DNA from: Streptomyces griseus subsp. griseus
Lineage (GTDB): Bacteria > Actinomycetota > Actinomycetes > Streptomycetales > Streptomycetaceae
Direction of reading: 5' to 3'
DNA: 64,000 bases
Assembly (NCBI RefSeq): GCF_000720255.1
Contig: NZ_JOJE01000015.1
Span: 182,151-246,150 of the forward strand
In this document: positions 26,072 through 35,398 of the stretch, piece after piece
Position numbering within the stretch: position 1 is the first letter of the stretch
Layout of the letters: each line of letters starts with the position of its first letter
Program-made: the position numbers and the translations under genes
The notes under the pieces: generated by a model
Database searches by the model: none
The model's input: the letters and a program-made list of their open reading frames with translations, nothing else
What the model was told of the DNA's origin: nothing

Positions 26072-26404
26072 TTATGTGAGGCCCTTCTGGTAGTTGCTGG
26101 ACACGTATGTGCCTGCGGCGGCGCCGATGGCCGTGCGATAGGGCGTGGCGGCGACCGCGCCGGCCCGTCCGCCCATGACCGCTGCACCCGCCTCGCAGAG
26201 GCCGGTGATGCCGATGTCGGCTATGACGCCCGCGGTCGCTGCTTCGGCCGCGTCCTCGCCAAAGGACAGACCCGCGTACACGATCCCCGCCACCGAGAGT
26301 GCGCTGCCCGCGTTCTCGAAGACGTCGAGTGACAGCAGGCCGCTGGGATCAGTGCGATTGACGGGGGCGCCCTTGGCGAAGAGATAAGCGTTCGGTTTTT
26401 GCAT
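26072..26404 (-). pseudogene. Orphan C-terminal tail of an Rhs/YD-repeat protein
   Basis: The predicted 110 aa starts with KPNAYLFAKGAPVNRTDPSGL, the hallmark end of an Rhs core (N-x-Y-x-Y-x-x-x-x-P-x-N-x-x-DPSG). An about 85-residue variable tail follows, rich in Gly/Ala with AGIVYAGLSFGEDAAEAA and ends YVSSNYQKGLT. In Rhs proteins this tail after DPSGL is the secreted toxin domain. The YD-repeat body is missing, so it is a remnant or a displaced toxin tip. It can be read from an ATG at 26404 or 26449. No immunity gene is evident. Confidence 0.6.
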
Positions 26405-26627
26405 TCCCCGATCACACCGGCTCTTGTGACAAGCCAGACAGACATGCACGCATCAACTCAGGGCACTTGGAAGGGCTTGCGCGGATCACACGGTGCAGTT
26501 GGCGAGGGGCCTCCTTACTCCGCGCAGCCTCCTGACGTCGTGGCACCCCGATCTCCAGTCGGCGTCGATGGGCCTCCGGCCTGCGCATACCTCACGCTTG
26601 TCACCCGCCCGCAGTACGGTGTCGTCC

Positions 26628-27644
26628 ATGCGCCCCGACACGCCTGCCGAGAACCTCGACCACCCCGCCGAAGCGGCACGCCTGGAGCGGACCGCCGGCC
26701 TGTACCCCGAGGACGCCGAGGCCCTGCTCCTGCAGGCCGCGGCCCACCTGGAACTGTCCGGCGACCGCCCCGCAGCGACCGCACTCTACGACCGCCTGCT
26801 GTCCTCCGACGCCGAACTGGACGCCCCCCACCTGGTCCGAGCCCTCAAGGCCTCGAACCTCTGGGAGTACGGCCACGAGGCGGAGGCCCGCGCGATCATC
26901 GACGGCATCCGCGCCGCCGCCCCGCGCGACCCGGCCCCCTGGGTGATCGTCGCGGAGGCCCTGGAGTCCCACGACGAGCTGGAGGCGGCGCAGAAGACGT
27001 TCACGGAGGGCGCGGAACTGCTCATCCCGGAAGGCGCGGAGCCCCCGTACGCCACGCACGCGTTGCTGTTCGGCCGCCACAGGGTGCGGCGCATGCTCGG
27101 CATCGGCCACGACGAGTGGGACATGCTGGCCGACACGCTCCATTCGTCCCCTGTGTCGTTGGACGAGCTCCACGACCCGAAACGGGTGTGGTCCCTGGGC
27201 TCGGACAACCCCGCGGAACTGGAGGCGGAGATCTCCCGCCTCCGCGCCGAGCTGGGTACCTACCGGGAGGCCCTGTCCCGCCCGTTCCCGGTGGCCGTGC
27301 TGCACTGGCCGGCGGACGAACTGTCGGAGCTGGTGTCGGCGTATCCCTCGCTGGCTGCGGAGTACCCGTCGCACGAGGAGCACCTGGCGACGATAGAGGC
27401 GTCGCTGAGGGAGCTGTCGGCTTCCGGCACCCCGAACCTGGGCATCGTCACGGGGACGGTGCCTTCTTACGAGGCTTTCGCTGCTTCGGAGGGGACTTCA
27501 CCGGCGGACAGTGACTTGCTCCCCCAGTACGCGACGACGCTGGCAGCACGGGGACGGGCCGTGGCTTGGCCACCGCAGAGGGGGGCGTCGTGTTGGTGCG
27601 GGTCGGGGCACGCGTACGCGGAGTGCCACGGCCTCACGGCCTGA
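26628..27644 (+). CDS. Tetratricopeptide-like protein with C-terminal SEC-C motif
   Basis: 338 aa, all soluble. The N-terminal half is alpha-helical with TPR-like spacing (EDAEALLLQAAAHLELSGD, ALKASNLWEYGHEAEARAI). The last residues form a SEC-C zinc finger (CWCGSGHAYAECHG), which binds zinc and, in SecA, SecB or ribosomes. I picked the ATG at 26628 as the first that opens on a helical, acidic sequence, although it lacks a good ribosome site; a TACGGT hexamer (26615-26620) close upstream makes a leaderless transcript possible. Function is unknown. Confidence 0.72.
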   Translation: MRPDTPAENLDHPAEAARLERTAGLYPEDAEALLLQAAAHLELSGDRPAATALYDRLLSSDAELDAPHLVRALKASNLWEYGHEAEARAIIDGIRAAAPRDPAPWVIVAEALESHDELEAAQKTFTEGAELLIPEGAEPPYATHALLFGRHRVRRMLGIGHDEWDMLADTLHSSPVSLDELHDPKRVWSLGSDNPAELEAEISRLRAELGTYREALSRPFPVAVLHWPADELSELVSAYPSLAAEYPSHEEHLATIEASLRELSASGTPNLGIVTGTVPSYEAFAASEGTSPADSDLLPQYATTLAARGRAVAWPPQRGASCWCGSGHAYAECHGLTA

Positions 27645-27667
27645 TCTCTCCTGAGAACGTAGGTACG

Positions 27668-27694
27668 GCCCGCCGGGAACTCCTGGCGGGCTTT
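27668..27694 (+). terminator. Terminator of the SEC-C gene
   Basis: A 7-bp GCCCGCC/GGCGGGC stem (27668-27674, 27685-27691) is followed by TTT and lies 24 bases after the stop. Confidence 0.65.
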
Positions 27695-28247
27695 CGGCTC
27701 ACTGGCCCCAACAGGCCCTGCACCAAGACCCTCGGCCCGCGGAAGCACGACACTGGCCTAGTGACCAGAGTCGGAGAATTTCGGGTAGATCTCGCGAGCT
27801 GACTGGCGTGCTAGCGGCCGGATTCCAGCAAGCCGGCCCGGACCTGGCAGCCGTACGGCATCCGGCTGACGGCCGCCGATATGGCGAGGAATCTCCGACT
27901 ACTAGAAGCGAGCGGCCTTACGGCGCCGAACAACGCCCTCCAGGCAACGAAACCCTCCAAGGACCGAGAACCGCAACCGCTACGCGCAAACTCAACGTCA
28001 CACACCGGTGACGGGCCGAAATCACGCCAGAGTGCTCAGCGACCCTGCCCAGATAATGCATACAAAGGATGACACGCGAGGAATATCCATGGCCAAAGCT
28101 AGTGAGAAATAAGGGACCTATCACCCCTGTTCAGCATCCACCTCCCTCTATATCCAACTTTTGCAGTACGGTCACACTCTCCGTTTTGTTGTGTGTAAGG
28201 GGCTGCTACTTCGCGAAGCAGGCCCTGACCTGTGCATTTGAGGAAGC
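27695..28247. other. Gene-free left edge of the defence island
   Basis: No convincing coding frame occurs in these 550 bases. The right part (28020-28200) is clearly more AT-rich than its surroundings, with runs such as CCAACTTTTGCAG and TCCGTTTTGTTG, and probably holds the promoter of the GHKL gene. An inverted repeat of about 14 bp (AGTCGGAGA at 27769-27777 against TCTCCGACT at 27892-27900, each with an outer CTAGT/ACTAG) frames 27759-27905. I see no integrase or tRNA. Confidence 0.5.
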
Positions 28248-29825
28248 ATGCCTTACAAGCCCAGCGCCGACTGGCAGTACGACGTCCCCACAACCGGCAG
28301 CAAGCGGCTCCCCCCGGCAGCCAGGTCTTTCGAATCACTCGCGCACCAGGGCTACGGCTTCGAGGCGGCCATCGCCGACCTGATCGACAACTCGATCGAC
28401 GCAGGAGCTCAAAACGTCGTCGTGAGCTTCCTGCGGGACACCGGTGAGCACAGCAGCCGAGACCGCCTCGTCGGCCTTCTCGTCATCGACGACGGCCACG
28501 GCATGGACGACGCGGGCCTGGACACAGCAATGACCGTCGGCGGGCGTGAAAAGTACGCTGCCGACGCCCTTGGGCACTTCGGTGCCGGGCTGAAGGCAGC
28601 ATCCCTGTCGCACGCCGCTGCGCTCACCGTGATCAGCCGGACCAAGCGCAGCCCGTCGACCGGCCGCCGCTGGCTCACCGCCCGCGCGCAGGCCGACTTC
28701 ACCTGCGACATCGTCGATGCGACGTACTGTCAGAGCCTGGTCGACCGCTACGACGGGGTCATCGGCTGGCACGGCACGATCGTGCGCTGGGATCAGGTCC
28801 GCGCGTTCGAGACCATCACGGCCGGACAGACCGACCGCTACCTCAATGACGCGATCGAACGGCTTGAGACCCACCTCGGCCTCTACCTCCACCGCTTCCT
28901 CGCGCGCGACGGCTTCAACGTCGATATCGTCGTCGAGGATGTCCACACGCGTGAGGAGCTGGACCACCGGGGCGTGGAGCCCATCGACCCGTTCGGCTAC
29001 CGGATCCCGGGCCGCCCCGGCTATCCCCGTACGTACGTCGCGCCCGTCGAAGGTGTCGGCGACGTCGCACTCACCGCGCACATATGGCCGCCCAAGTCAC
29101 CGCTCGTCGCATACCGCGGCATCGGGCCGCTCGCCGAGCGTCAAGGCTTCTATCTTTACCGCAACGACCGGCTCGTCCAGGCCGGCGGCTGGAACGACAC
29201 CCGGAGCTCAGAGGGCCACCTCGCCCTCGCCCGCATCGCCGTCGATCTGCCGCCCGAGCCCAACGACGTGTTCGCCCTGACCGTCAAGAAGGACGGTGTC
29301 CAGGTCACCCCGGCGTTCGCCCGAGGACTGGAGAAGGCAGCAGATAGCGCCACCGGCCACACCTTCACCGAGTACGTCCGCGAGGCTGAGGCGACCTACC
29401 GCGAGGCCGCCAAACGGCGTACCGAGGTCAAGCGCATGACCGTCATCCCGCCCGGCAAGGGCATCGACCCGAAGCTGAAGCGGACACTACGCGACGAACT
29501 TCCGCAGATGGAGGGGGATGACCCCATCACCTTCACCTGGGCCAAGCTAGACGTGCCACCCGATGTCGACTCCGCAGACCTGCTCTTCACGATCGACCAC
29601 AAGGAACGCCTCGTGGTCCTCAACAAGGACTATCGGCATGCCTTCAACGGCGGCCGGCGCGGAGGCTCCAACGACGCCCCGGTCCTCAAGAGCCTTCTCT
29701 ATCTGATGCTCAACGAGATCTTCCAGAAGGAGCGGGTCTGGGCCAACCAGACCGACAAAGTCGCCCTGTGGAACAGCGTGCTCGTCACCGCGGTACGGGC
29801 CGAACTCTCCCGCGCCGAGGGTTAG
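28248..29825 (+). CDS. MORC/MutL-like GHKL ATPase of a restriction system
   Basis: 525 aa cytoplasmic ATPase. The GHKL Bergerat fold shows the N-box IADLIDNSIDAGA (residues 42-54, with Asp44 at the position usually held by the catalytic Glu), DDGHGMDD (81-88), the TVGGREK turn and the GHFGAGLKAAS lid (109-119). An S5-like region and a helical C-terminus follow. It opens the island with a good GAGGAAGC ribosome site and is followed by Z1, NaeI and Vsr genes. Bacterial MORC-type ATPases are known from restriction neighbourhoods, where ATP-dependent clamping of DNA is suspected. The role here is inferred from that context. Confidence 0.83.
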   Translation: MPYKPSADWQYDVPTTGSKRLPPAARSFESLAHQGYGFEAAIADLIDNSIDAGAQNVVVSFLRDTGEHSSRDRLVGLLVIDDGHGMDDAGLDTAMTVGGREKYAADALGHFGAGLKAASLSHAAALTVISRTKRSPSTGRRWLTARAQADFTCDIVDATYCQSLVDRYDGVIGWHGTIVRWDQVRAFETITAGQTDRYLNDAIERLETHLGLYLHRFLARDGFNVDIVVEDVHTREELDHRGVEPIDPFGYRIPGRPGYPRTYVAPVEGVGDVALTAHIWPPKSPLVAYRGIGPLAERQGFYLYRNDRLVQAGGWNDTRSSEGHLALARIAVDLPPEPNDVFALTVKKDGVQVTPAFARGLEKAADSATGHTFTEYVREAEATYREAAKRRTEVKRMTVIPPGKGIDPKLKRTLRDELPQMEGDDPITFTWAKLDVPPDVDSADLLFTIDHKERLVVLNKDYRHAFNGGRRGGSNDAPVLKSLLYLMLNEIFQKERVWANQTDKVALWNSVLVTAVRAELSRAEG

Positions 29826-29880
29826 TCCACTCCTCTCCCCCGTATCCTTCCCGTACTCCCAGAGAGGCCGCCGAGCCGCC

Positions 29881-32859
29881 GTGACCACCGAGAACACGCC
29901 CCCTCTCGACCACCTCACCGACCTCCACGGCGAGGTTCTCGACGCGATGAGCCGGCGCGGCCCCAGGAACTTCGCCAAACTGGTCTTCGCCCTCGGCGAC
30001 GCCGACGAACCAACAGACACGGACATATCCCACTTCCGCGATCGCATCCTGACCGCGGACCCCGGCGACGAACTGCTCGCTCTCTGGCGCCGCAAGCTCA
30101 CCGCATGGGACTTCGAACAGTCCCCCGCGTGGTCGGCCACCACGCCTCGCACCCCGGAGCGCCGCGCCGAGGTCTACGACAAGCTCGCGTTCCACGCGGA
30201 TCTACGCAAAGCGCTCGACGCGGCCGTCCCGGTCCACAAAGAACCGGGTCCTGTCACCATCAGCCGCGAGTTCCAGCCCTGGTACACCCGGGAGCAGGCG
30301 GCGAATCGCTCGTTCTACTGGACTTCGTACGAGCAGTTGCTGCGCCGCAAAGGCTGGAGCGACGCGGCGGTCTCCAGTCTGGACGAGGCCGCTCATGCGG
30401 TCGTGGAGCGGCTTGCCGACCCTACCCGTGACGACTCCTACGGTGCACGCGGACTCGTCGTGGGTTACGTACAGTCCGGCAAGACCGCCAACTTCACCGG
30501 CGTCACCGCCAAGGCCATCGACGCGGGCTACCGCCTGGTCATCGTCTTGGGCGGCACCCTGAACCTGCTGCGCGGCCAGACCCAGCGCCGGCTCGACATG
30601 GAACTGATCGGCCAGGAGAACATCCTGGGTGCCACCGATGCGAACGACCCGGACGCCCTGGTCGGCATCGACTACCAGGACGACGAGGACTGGCCCGCGA
30701 AGTTCGTCTCATTCGGCGCCCGTCCCTCCACGCTCGGCGCCTTCGACATCGAGCGTCTGACCTCTCGCGACCGTGACTACATGGCACTAGAACGCGGCAT
30801 CAGCGCCCTGGAGTTCGAGAAGCCGGACCGCAGCCGCCCCCTGTACGACCCGGCGAACCTGCATGCGGCCCGCGCCCGCGTCATGGTCGTGAAAAAGAAC
30901 AAGTCGGTGCTGGAGAAGCTGGTCAAGGACCTCAAGAAAATGGGCCCGATCCTCGGCGAGATACCAGCCCTGATCATCGACGACGAGTCGGACCAGGCCT
31001 CGGTCAACACGACGGACCCGAAGAAATGGGAGGCTGGCACCGTCACCCGCACCGCGATCAATGGCCAGATCAGCAAGCTTCTCAAGCTCCTGCCTCGCGC
31101 CCAGTACGTCGGCTACACCGCAACTCCCTTCGCCAACGTCTTCGTCGACCCGGGTGACGAGGAGGACATCTTCCCGCGCGACTTCCTGATCTCCCTCCCG
31201 CGCCCCACCGGCTACATGGGCGTACAGGACTTCCATGATCTGGACGGCGTCGAGAACGGCGAGGGCGAAGCCGAGAAGAAGCATGTCCGAGGCATCTACG
31301 ACTCCACGGGCGACCGCCTCCAGGAGGCCATGGACGCCTTCGTCCTCACTGGCGCAATCAAGCTCTACCGAGTTGACCACGGCGTCCCCGAGGGCCCGTT
31401 CCGCCACCACACCATGCTGGTGCACGAGTCGGTCAGGATGGCCGAGCACGCTGCCCTCGCCCTGCGCATCAGCACGATGTGGCACAACGCGGCATACACG
31501 GGGCCGGAAGGCCATGCCCGCCTCGCCTCCCTCTTCGAGAAGGACTTCCACACGTACGCGGACGGCGCCTTGCCCACCCCAGCGACGTACGCGGACCTCA
31601 AGCGATACATCTCCCGCGCCCACCAGCTCATCACCAAGGGCGGCACCCCGGTCATAGTCGTCAACGGCGACAGCGAACGCGACTACGCCCAGCCCGATCT
31701 GGACTTCGACCGCACCCCGAACGTCTGGAAGATCCTCGTCGGCGGCACCAAACTCTCCCGCGGCTTCACGGTCGAGGGCCTGACGATCACGTACTACCGC
31801 CGCACGACCCAACAGGCCGACACCCTGATGCAGATGGGCCGATGGTTCGGCTTCCGCCTCGGCTACCGCGATCTCGTACGTCTCTACATCGGCCGTGAGG
31901 AGTCTCTCGGGCGCGGCCGCAACGCCAAGACCGTCGACCTGTACGAGGCCTTCGAGGCGATCTGCCGCGACGAGGAGCTCTTCCGCGCCGAACTGGCTCG
32001 CTACGCACCCTTGGTGGACGGCCGCCCTCAGGTCACGCCTGCTCAGGTCCCACCACTTGTGGCCCAGCACCTGCCGTGGGTGAAGCCGTCAGCCCGGAAC
32101 AAGATGTTCAACGCGGAGTTGGTGGAGGTACGGTCGCCAGGTACGCCGATCGAACCGGCGGCGTACCCGCAGGACGCCAAGATGACGGCGCGGAACACCG
32201 AGCGCTGGAAGTCCGTCCTCGCGGCAGTCAGCGTGGCTCCGACAACTTGCCTGCTGCTGCCGGATGACACTTCACCGCTCTCCCGTAGCTTCCAGGCAGC
32301 TACCACGGTGGTCTCGCACGCCCAGCTCCTTTCCACCCTCAGCTCGCTGGAGTGGGAGGACGGCAACGTGCTCGCCCCGCACCTGACCTACCTGTCCCAG
32401 CTCGACGGACGCCTGGCCAAGGTCGACGACTGGCTGGTCATCGCTCCGCAGCGCACACAGCGCAACCGGATAGAGGCGGCCGTGCTGGGCCAGGGCCCCT
32501 TCTCCCTGTTCCGCCGAAGCCGCCAGTCCGGAAAGCTGTCCTTCGGCCGTATCTCGGGCCTGGAACATCGTTTGTACGCCCAGCAGTTGATCGACCGACC
32601 AGACTCCACTTCCGCTGGAGACAGCTCCCCCGTGCTAGGAGCGACTCGAGGTGTAGTCCTCCTGTATCCCGTCGTAGAAGCCACCCACGACGATGGAGTG
32701 AAGGCCGTTGCCGCGACGGGCACTGCGGCGGCGGACCGGGTCATCATGGCGTTCACCGTAATTCCGCCGAAGACAGCCATCGACACGAAACAGCGGCTCG
32801 TGCGCTTCCAGACAAGGGATTCCACTCGTCCGGATGCGGTTATCGTCAACGCGTCCTGA
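29881..32859 (+). CDS. Z1-domain superfamily II helicase-like protein
   Basis: 992 aa from a GTG. A P-loop VVGYVQSGKTANF (around residue 200) comes after a 190-residue N-terminal domain. The Walker B-like LIIDDESDQAS follows, then ILVGGTKLSRGFTVEG and the arginine-finger motif MGRWFGFR. These are the helicase motifs of the Z1 family, ATPases tied to restriction and repair genes. The C-terminal 300 residues are unassigned. It follows the GHKL gene by 55 bases, and the two are regular partners in bacteria (family knowledge). It likely translocates or remodels DNA for the nuclease encoded next. Confidence 0.83.
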   Translation: MTTENTPPLDHLTDLHGEVLDAMSRRGPRNFAKLVFALGDADEPTDTDISHFRDRILTADPGDELLALWRRKLTAWDFEQSPAWSATTPRTPERRAEVYDKLAFHADLRKALDAAVPVHKEPGPVTISREFQPWYTREQAANRSFYWTSYEQLLRRKGWSDAAVSSLDEAAHAVVERLADPTRDDSYGARGLVVGYVQSGKTANFTGVTAKAIDAGYRLVIVLGGTLNLLRGQTQRRLDMELIGQENILGATDANDPDALVGIDYQDDEDWPAKFVSFGARPSTLGAFDIERLTSRDRDYMALERGISALEFEKPDRSRPLYDPANLHAARARVMVVKKNKSVLEKLVKDLKKMGPILGEIPALIIDDESDQASVNTTDPKKWEAGTVTRTAINGQISKLLKLLPRAQYVGYTATPFANVFVDPGDEEDIFPRDFLISLPRPTGYMGVQDFHDLDGVENGEGEAEKKHVRGIYDSTGDRLQEAMDAFVLTGAIKLYRVDHGVPEGPFRHHTMLVHESVRMAEHAALALRISTMWHNAAYTGPEGHARLASLFEKDFHTYADGALPTPATYADLKRYISRAHQLITKGGTPVIVVNGDSERDYAQPDLDFDRTPNVWKILVGGTKLSRGFTVEGLTITYYRRTTQQADTLMQMGRWFGFRLGYRDLVRLYIGREESLGRGRNAKTVDLYEAFEAICRDEELFRAELARYAPLVDGRPQVTPAQVPPLVAQHLPWVKPSARNKMFNAELVEVRSPGTPIEPAAYPQDAKMTARNTERWKSVLAAVSVAPTTCLLLPDDTSPLSRSFQAATTVVSHAQLLSTLSSLEWEDGNVLAPHLTYLSQLDGRLAKVDDWLVIAPQRTQRNRIEAAVLGQGPFSLFRRSRQSGKLSFGRISGLEHRLYAQQLIDRPDSTSAGDSSPVLGATRGVVLLYPVVEATHDDGVKAVAATGTAAADRVIMAFTVIPPKTAIDTKQRLVRFQTRDSTRPDAVIVNAS

Positions 32860-32906
32860 GGCGCCATGGCTCTATATGTAACGAATGACTCACTGACGGG
32901 GAGAGC

Positions 32907-33887
32907 ATGCTTCCTTTCGAAGAGGCCGATATCAAGGCCGCTGCGTCGGTCGCCTTACAGCATGCGGCGGCCGGAGCGGACCCTGAACTCGACAAGGTAT
33001 ACGAGCACATCATGGCGCTCGACCCTACCGGCCGACGGTTCGCCAGGGTCCTTCGTGACACGATCGACCAGCTGCTCAACGGCGAGGTAACCGGACGCTA
33101 CGACTGGAAGACGCTCTTTAAGACCGAAAAGACTCACGCGGGAACCCTGGTGGAGATCAATTTCCAGCGTGAGTTCAAGTTCGCGGACGGCAAGGCTATG
33201 GACTACCAGATCGCCGCCGTCGACGTCGACTGCAAGTACTCCCAGCAGTTCGGCGGCTGGATGATTCCGCCAGAAGCAGTGGGCCACCTCTGCCTGCTGG
33301 CTTGGGCGGACGACTACAAGTCCCTCTGGAGCGTCGGCCTCGTCCGGATACGCAACGAGTGGCTGAATACGGGGAACAACCGTGACCTCAAGCTCACGAT
33401 CAAGGCGGGCCACCGGGACAAGATCAAATGGATCTGGCATGACGAGGACCTCCCCGAGAACGTGCTGCTCCACATGAATGCCGCAGACCGGGACGCCGTG
33501 TTCACAGCGAACTCGGGGCAGCGCCGATTGAACGAACTCTTCCGGCGCGCTCAGAAGCGACGCATCGGCCGAAACGTGGTGCGCACAGTGGCCCAGCAGA
33601 AGGACTACATGAAACGAGTCCGCGGCAACGGCGGCAGCCGGTCAGCGCTGAGGCCGGAGGGCATCCTCATCATGGGGGACTACGCCAGCCACCGCGAGAT
33701 CGCCGGCCGGCTTGGCCTTCCCCTCCCCGAGGAAGGCGAATTCGTCAGCGCCCGGGTGACCCCCTCCGGACCCCAGCACGGGGATTCCCCGCGAGTATCC
33801 CTGGACGGGAAGGAATGGGTCCTCGCTCAGCCGGATGACCTGGTTGTACCCGCACCGGCTCTTCCTTCACACACCAGAGGAGACTGA
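32907..33887 (+). CDS. NaeI-family type II restriction endonuclease
   Basis: 326 aa. The protein aligns by eye throughout with NaeI, a type IIE enzyme that cuts GCCGGC when a second site is bound. Metal ligands and catalytic residues correspond: Glu83 (TLVEIN), Asp99 (AMDYQIA), Asp108 and Lys110 (VDVDCK). Leu56 in DTIDQLL sits where the ligase-like Lys would be, as Leu43 does in NaeI. The second domain has the effector-binding RVNELF-like region (RRLNELFRRAQ) and AQQKDYMKRVRGNGGSRS. Codon 17 is TTA (32955-32957). GCCGGC as the target is inferred from homology; the C5 methyltransferase at 39.4-40.6 kb would protect it. Confidence 0.87.
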   Translation: MLPFEEADIKAAASVALQHAAAGADPELDKVYEHIMALDPTGRRFARVLRDTIDQLLNGEVTGRYDWKTLFKTEKTHAGTLVEINFQREFKFADGKAMDYQIAAVDVDCKYSQQFGGWMIPPEAVGHLCLLAWADDYKSLWSVGLVRIRNEWLNTGNNRDLKLTIKAGHRDKIKWIWHDEDLPENVLLHMNAADRDAVFTANSGQRRLNELFRRAQKRRIGRNVVRTVAQQKDYMKRVRGNGGSRSALRPEGILIMGDYASHREIAGRLGLPLPEEGEFVSARVTPSGPQHGDSPRVSLDGKEWVLAQPDDLVVPAPALPSHTRGD

Positions 33888-33994
33888 CGCTGGACGCGCC
33901 ATCCATATTTGCCCGCCGCAGTACCCTATAAGCAAATAAAGAGTCTGATCGCCATGCTTGCCGCCAACTCTGCCCGGCTGATAGCTCACTACTG

Positions 33995-34513
33995 ATGACT
34001 ACACCGACCCCAGAACCAGATCCGTCCAAGGCCGCCTGGGTGCCGCCCGAGGGCTCTTGGGCGTCGTCCGCCGCACGCCGCCGCAACATGCAGGCGATCC
34101 GGAGCCGGGACACCACGCCGGAACGGCTTGTCCGCCGACTGGTCCACGCCCAAGGTCTGCGCTACCGAGTGGCGGCTCGCCCGCTGCCCGACCTCCGCCG
34201 CACCGCCGATATGGTCTTCCGGCCCGCGAAAGTAGCCGTCTTCATCGATGGGTGCTACTGGCACGGCTGCCCTGAACATTACGTTTCCCCAAGGACTAAT
34301 CCCGGCTACTGGTCCGAAAAAGTGGCCCGGAACATGACCCGGGACCGCGATACGGACGAGCGCCTGCGGGCAGCCGGCTGGCTTGTCCTGCGCTTCTGGG
34401 AGCACGAGTCAGCGGAAGTAAGCAGTGCAGCGATCTGCCAGGCGGTGATATCCAGGCGTCCGGCCTCTCGTGCCGGCAAGGCAGACACCGCTACAGAGCC
34501 AGGGACATCTTGA
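33995..34513 (+). CDS. vsr: Vsr very-short-patch-repair endonuclease
   Basis: 172 aa nickase that cuts beside T:G mismatches produced when 5-methylcytosine deaminates. MQAIRSRDTTPE (helix 1), the metal-site Asp in ADMVFRPAKVAVFIDGCYWHGCPEHY (split here around residue 80), the YWSEKVARNMTRDRDT segment and the FWEHE end are all intact. Vsr genes accompany C5-cytosine methyltransferases, so it fits the methylase at the end of the island. Its 3' end overlaps the convergent HTH gene by 23 bases. Confidence 0.9.
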   Translation: MTTPTPEPDPSKAAWVPPEGSWASSAARRRNMQAIRSRDTTPERLVRRLVHAQGLRYRVAARPLPDLRRTADMVFRPAKVAVFIDGCYWHGCPEHYVSPRTNPGYWSEKVARNMTRDRDTDERLRAAGWLVLRFWEHESAEVSSAAICQAVISRRPASRAGKADTATEPGTS

Positions 34514-35180
34514 GTACCCGCCGGGCCATGATGCTGTCTTCGATCCTCAGAAACTCATAGGCGATCTCCGCCAGCTGGCGCCCATCGCGTCCGGTCTGCG
34601 CGTAGCGGAGAATCACGTCTGCCTCGGAACTCAGCCCGCATGCCTGGCATGCGGCCACCGCGTGAGCCACTTCGGCCGGCTCGCTGGTCACGCCCACGTG
34701 TCTCAGGATGCCGGCAACATCCTCGGCCCTTCGGTTCTGCTTCATGTCCAGCAGGGTCAGCGCGGTGGGCCACTGACCTTGCGCGTGTTGCCGGTCCCCC
34801 TGCGCTCGGGGGACCGGCAACACGGTGCGCTCGCAGTTCGCACACAAAGCCGCCGGCGGTTCGCATGCCTTGACCAGAAGGTTCTCAAGCTCTTCCCAGG
34901 TGATGGGCATGGAGGCGTCGCTTGTCCTCGCGACTGCCTCGGCCAGTTCGTAGAGTCCGCGGATCACCTCACGCTTGGGCTTGTGTATGCGCGCGTTGAG
35001 CAGGTCGGAGAGCGCGCTCGCCGAGGTGTCGCAGCCGCGGTCCCGCCTCGCCAGTTCCTGGTGTATCTCCCTCAGAGAGAGGTCGACCACTCTCAGCAAG
35101 CCGCGCACGGCCCTGGCCAGAGCCTGTCTCTCGTCCGGTATTCCAGCATCCAGTTCTTTGAAGCGACCCGGTCGCGGCAC
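34491..35180 (-). CDS. HTH-type regulator, probable island controller
   Basis: 229 aa, GTG start at 35180 with an AAGGAG ribosome site. The N-terminus is a helix-turn-helix-like region (LSLREIHQELARR and TSASALSDLLNARIHKPKREVIRGLYELAEAV, residues 34-84) of the XRE kind often seen in actinomycetes. A CxxC pair (CANC) follows, then a helical C-terminal half with AACQACG. It is the only leftward gene inside the rightward block and faces a perfect 22-bp palindrome 79 bases upstream. I infer that it regulates itself and the divergent genes. It has no similarity I recognise to small restriction C-proteins. Confidence 0.6.
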   Translation of the reverse strand: MPRPGRFKELDAGIPDERQALARAVRGLLRVVDLSLREIHQELARRDRGCDTSASALSDLLNARIHKPKREVIRGLYELAEAVARTSDASMPITWEELENLLVKACEPPAALCANCERTVLPVPRAQGDRQHAQGQWPTALTLLDMKQNRRAEDVAGILRHVGVTSEPAEVAHAVAACQACGLSSEADVILRYAQTGRDGRQLAEIAYEFLRIEDSIMARRVLKMSLAL

Positions 35181-35258
35181 GCCAGCTCCTTCTGTCCCAC
35201 CCCATCAAAGCTTTGACGACAGTGTGCCTCTGCCCATCCCCAACTGGCCCCTCAGTTT

Positions 35259-35280
35259 TGTCCGGATGCTCATCCGGACA
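35259..35280. promoter_or_regulatory. Perfect 22-bp palindrome between divergent island genes
   Basis: Arms TGTCCGGATG (35259-35268) and CATCCGGACA (35271-35280) flank CT. The site lies between the HTH gene (start 35180) and the nuclease-like gene (start 35399). A second, shorter perfect palindrome, CAAAG/CTTTG (35206-35215), is close to the HTH start. Both are candidate operators for the HTH protein. Confidence 0.65.
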
Positions 35281-35398
35281 CCCAGACACTTCGCTTTCAG
35301 ACGGACTTGATGTTCCGTTGTGTCTTGCGGGCCACTGTCAGGCACCAACTGTCCTGACACGCAGTCGGGCTGGCCCGCTCAGGCTCTGCGAGGTGCAG

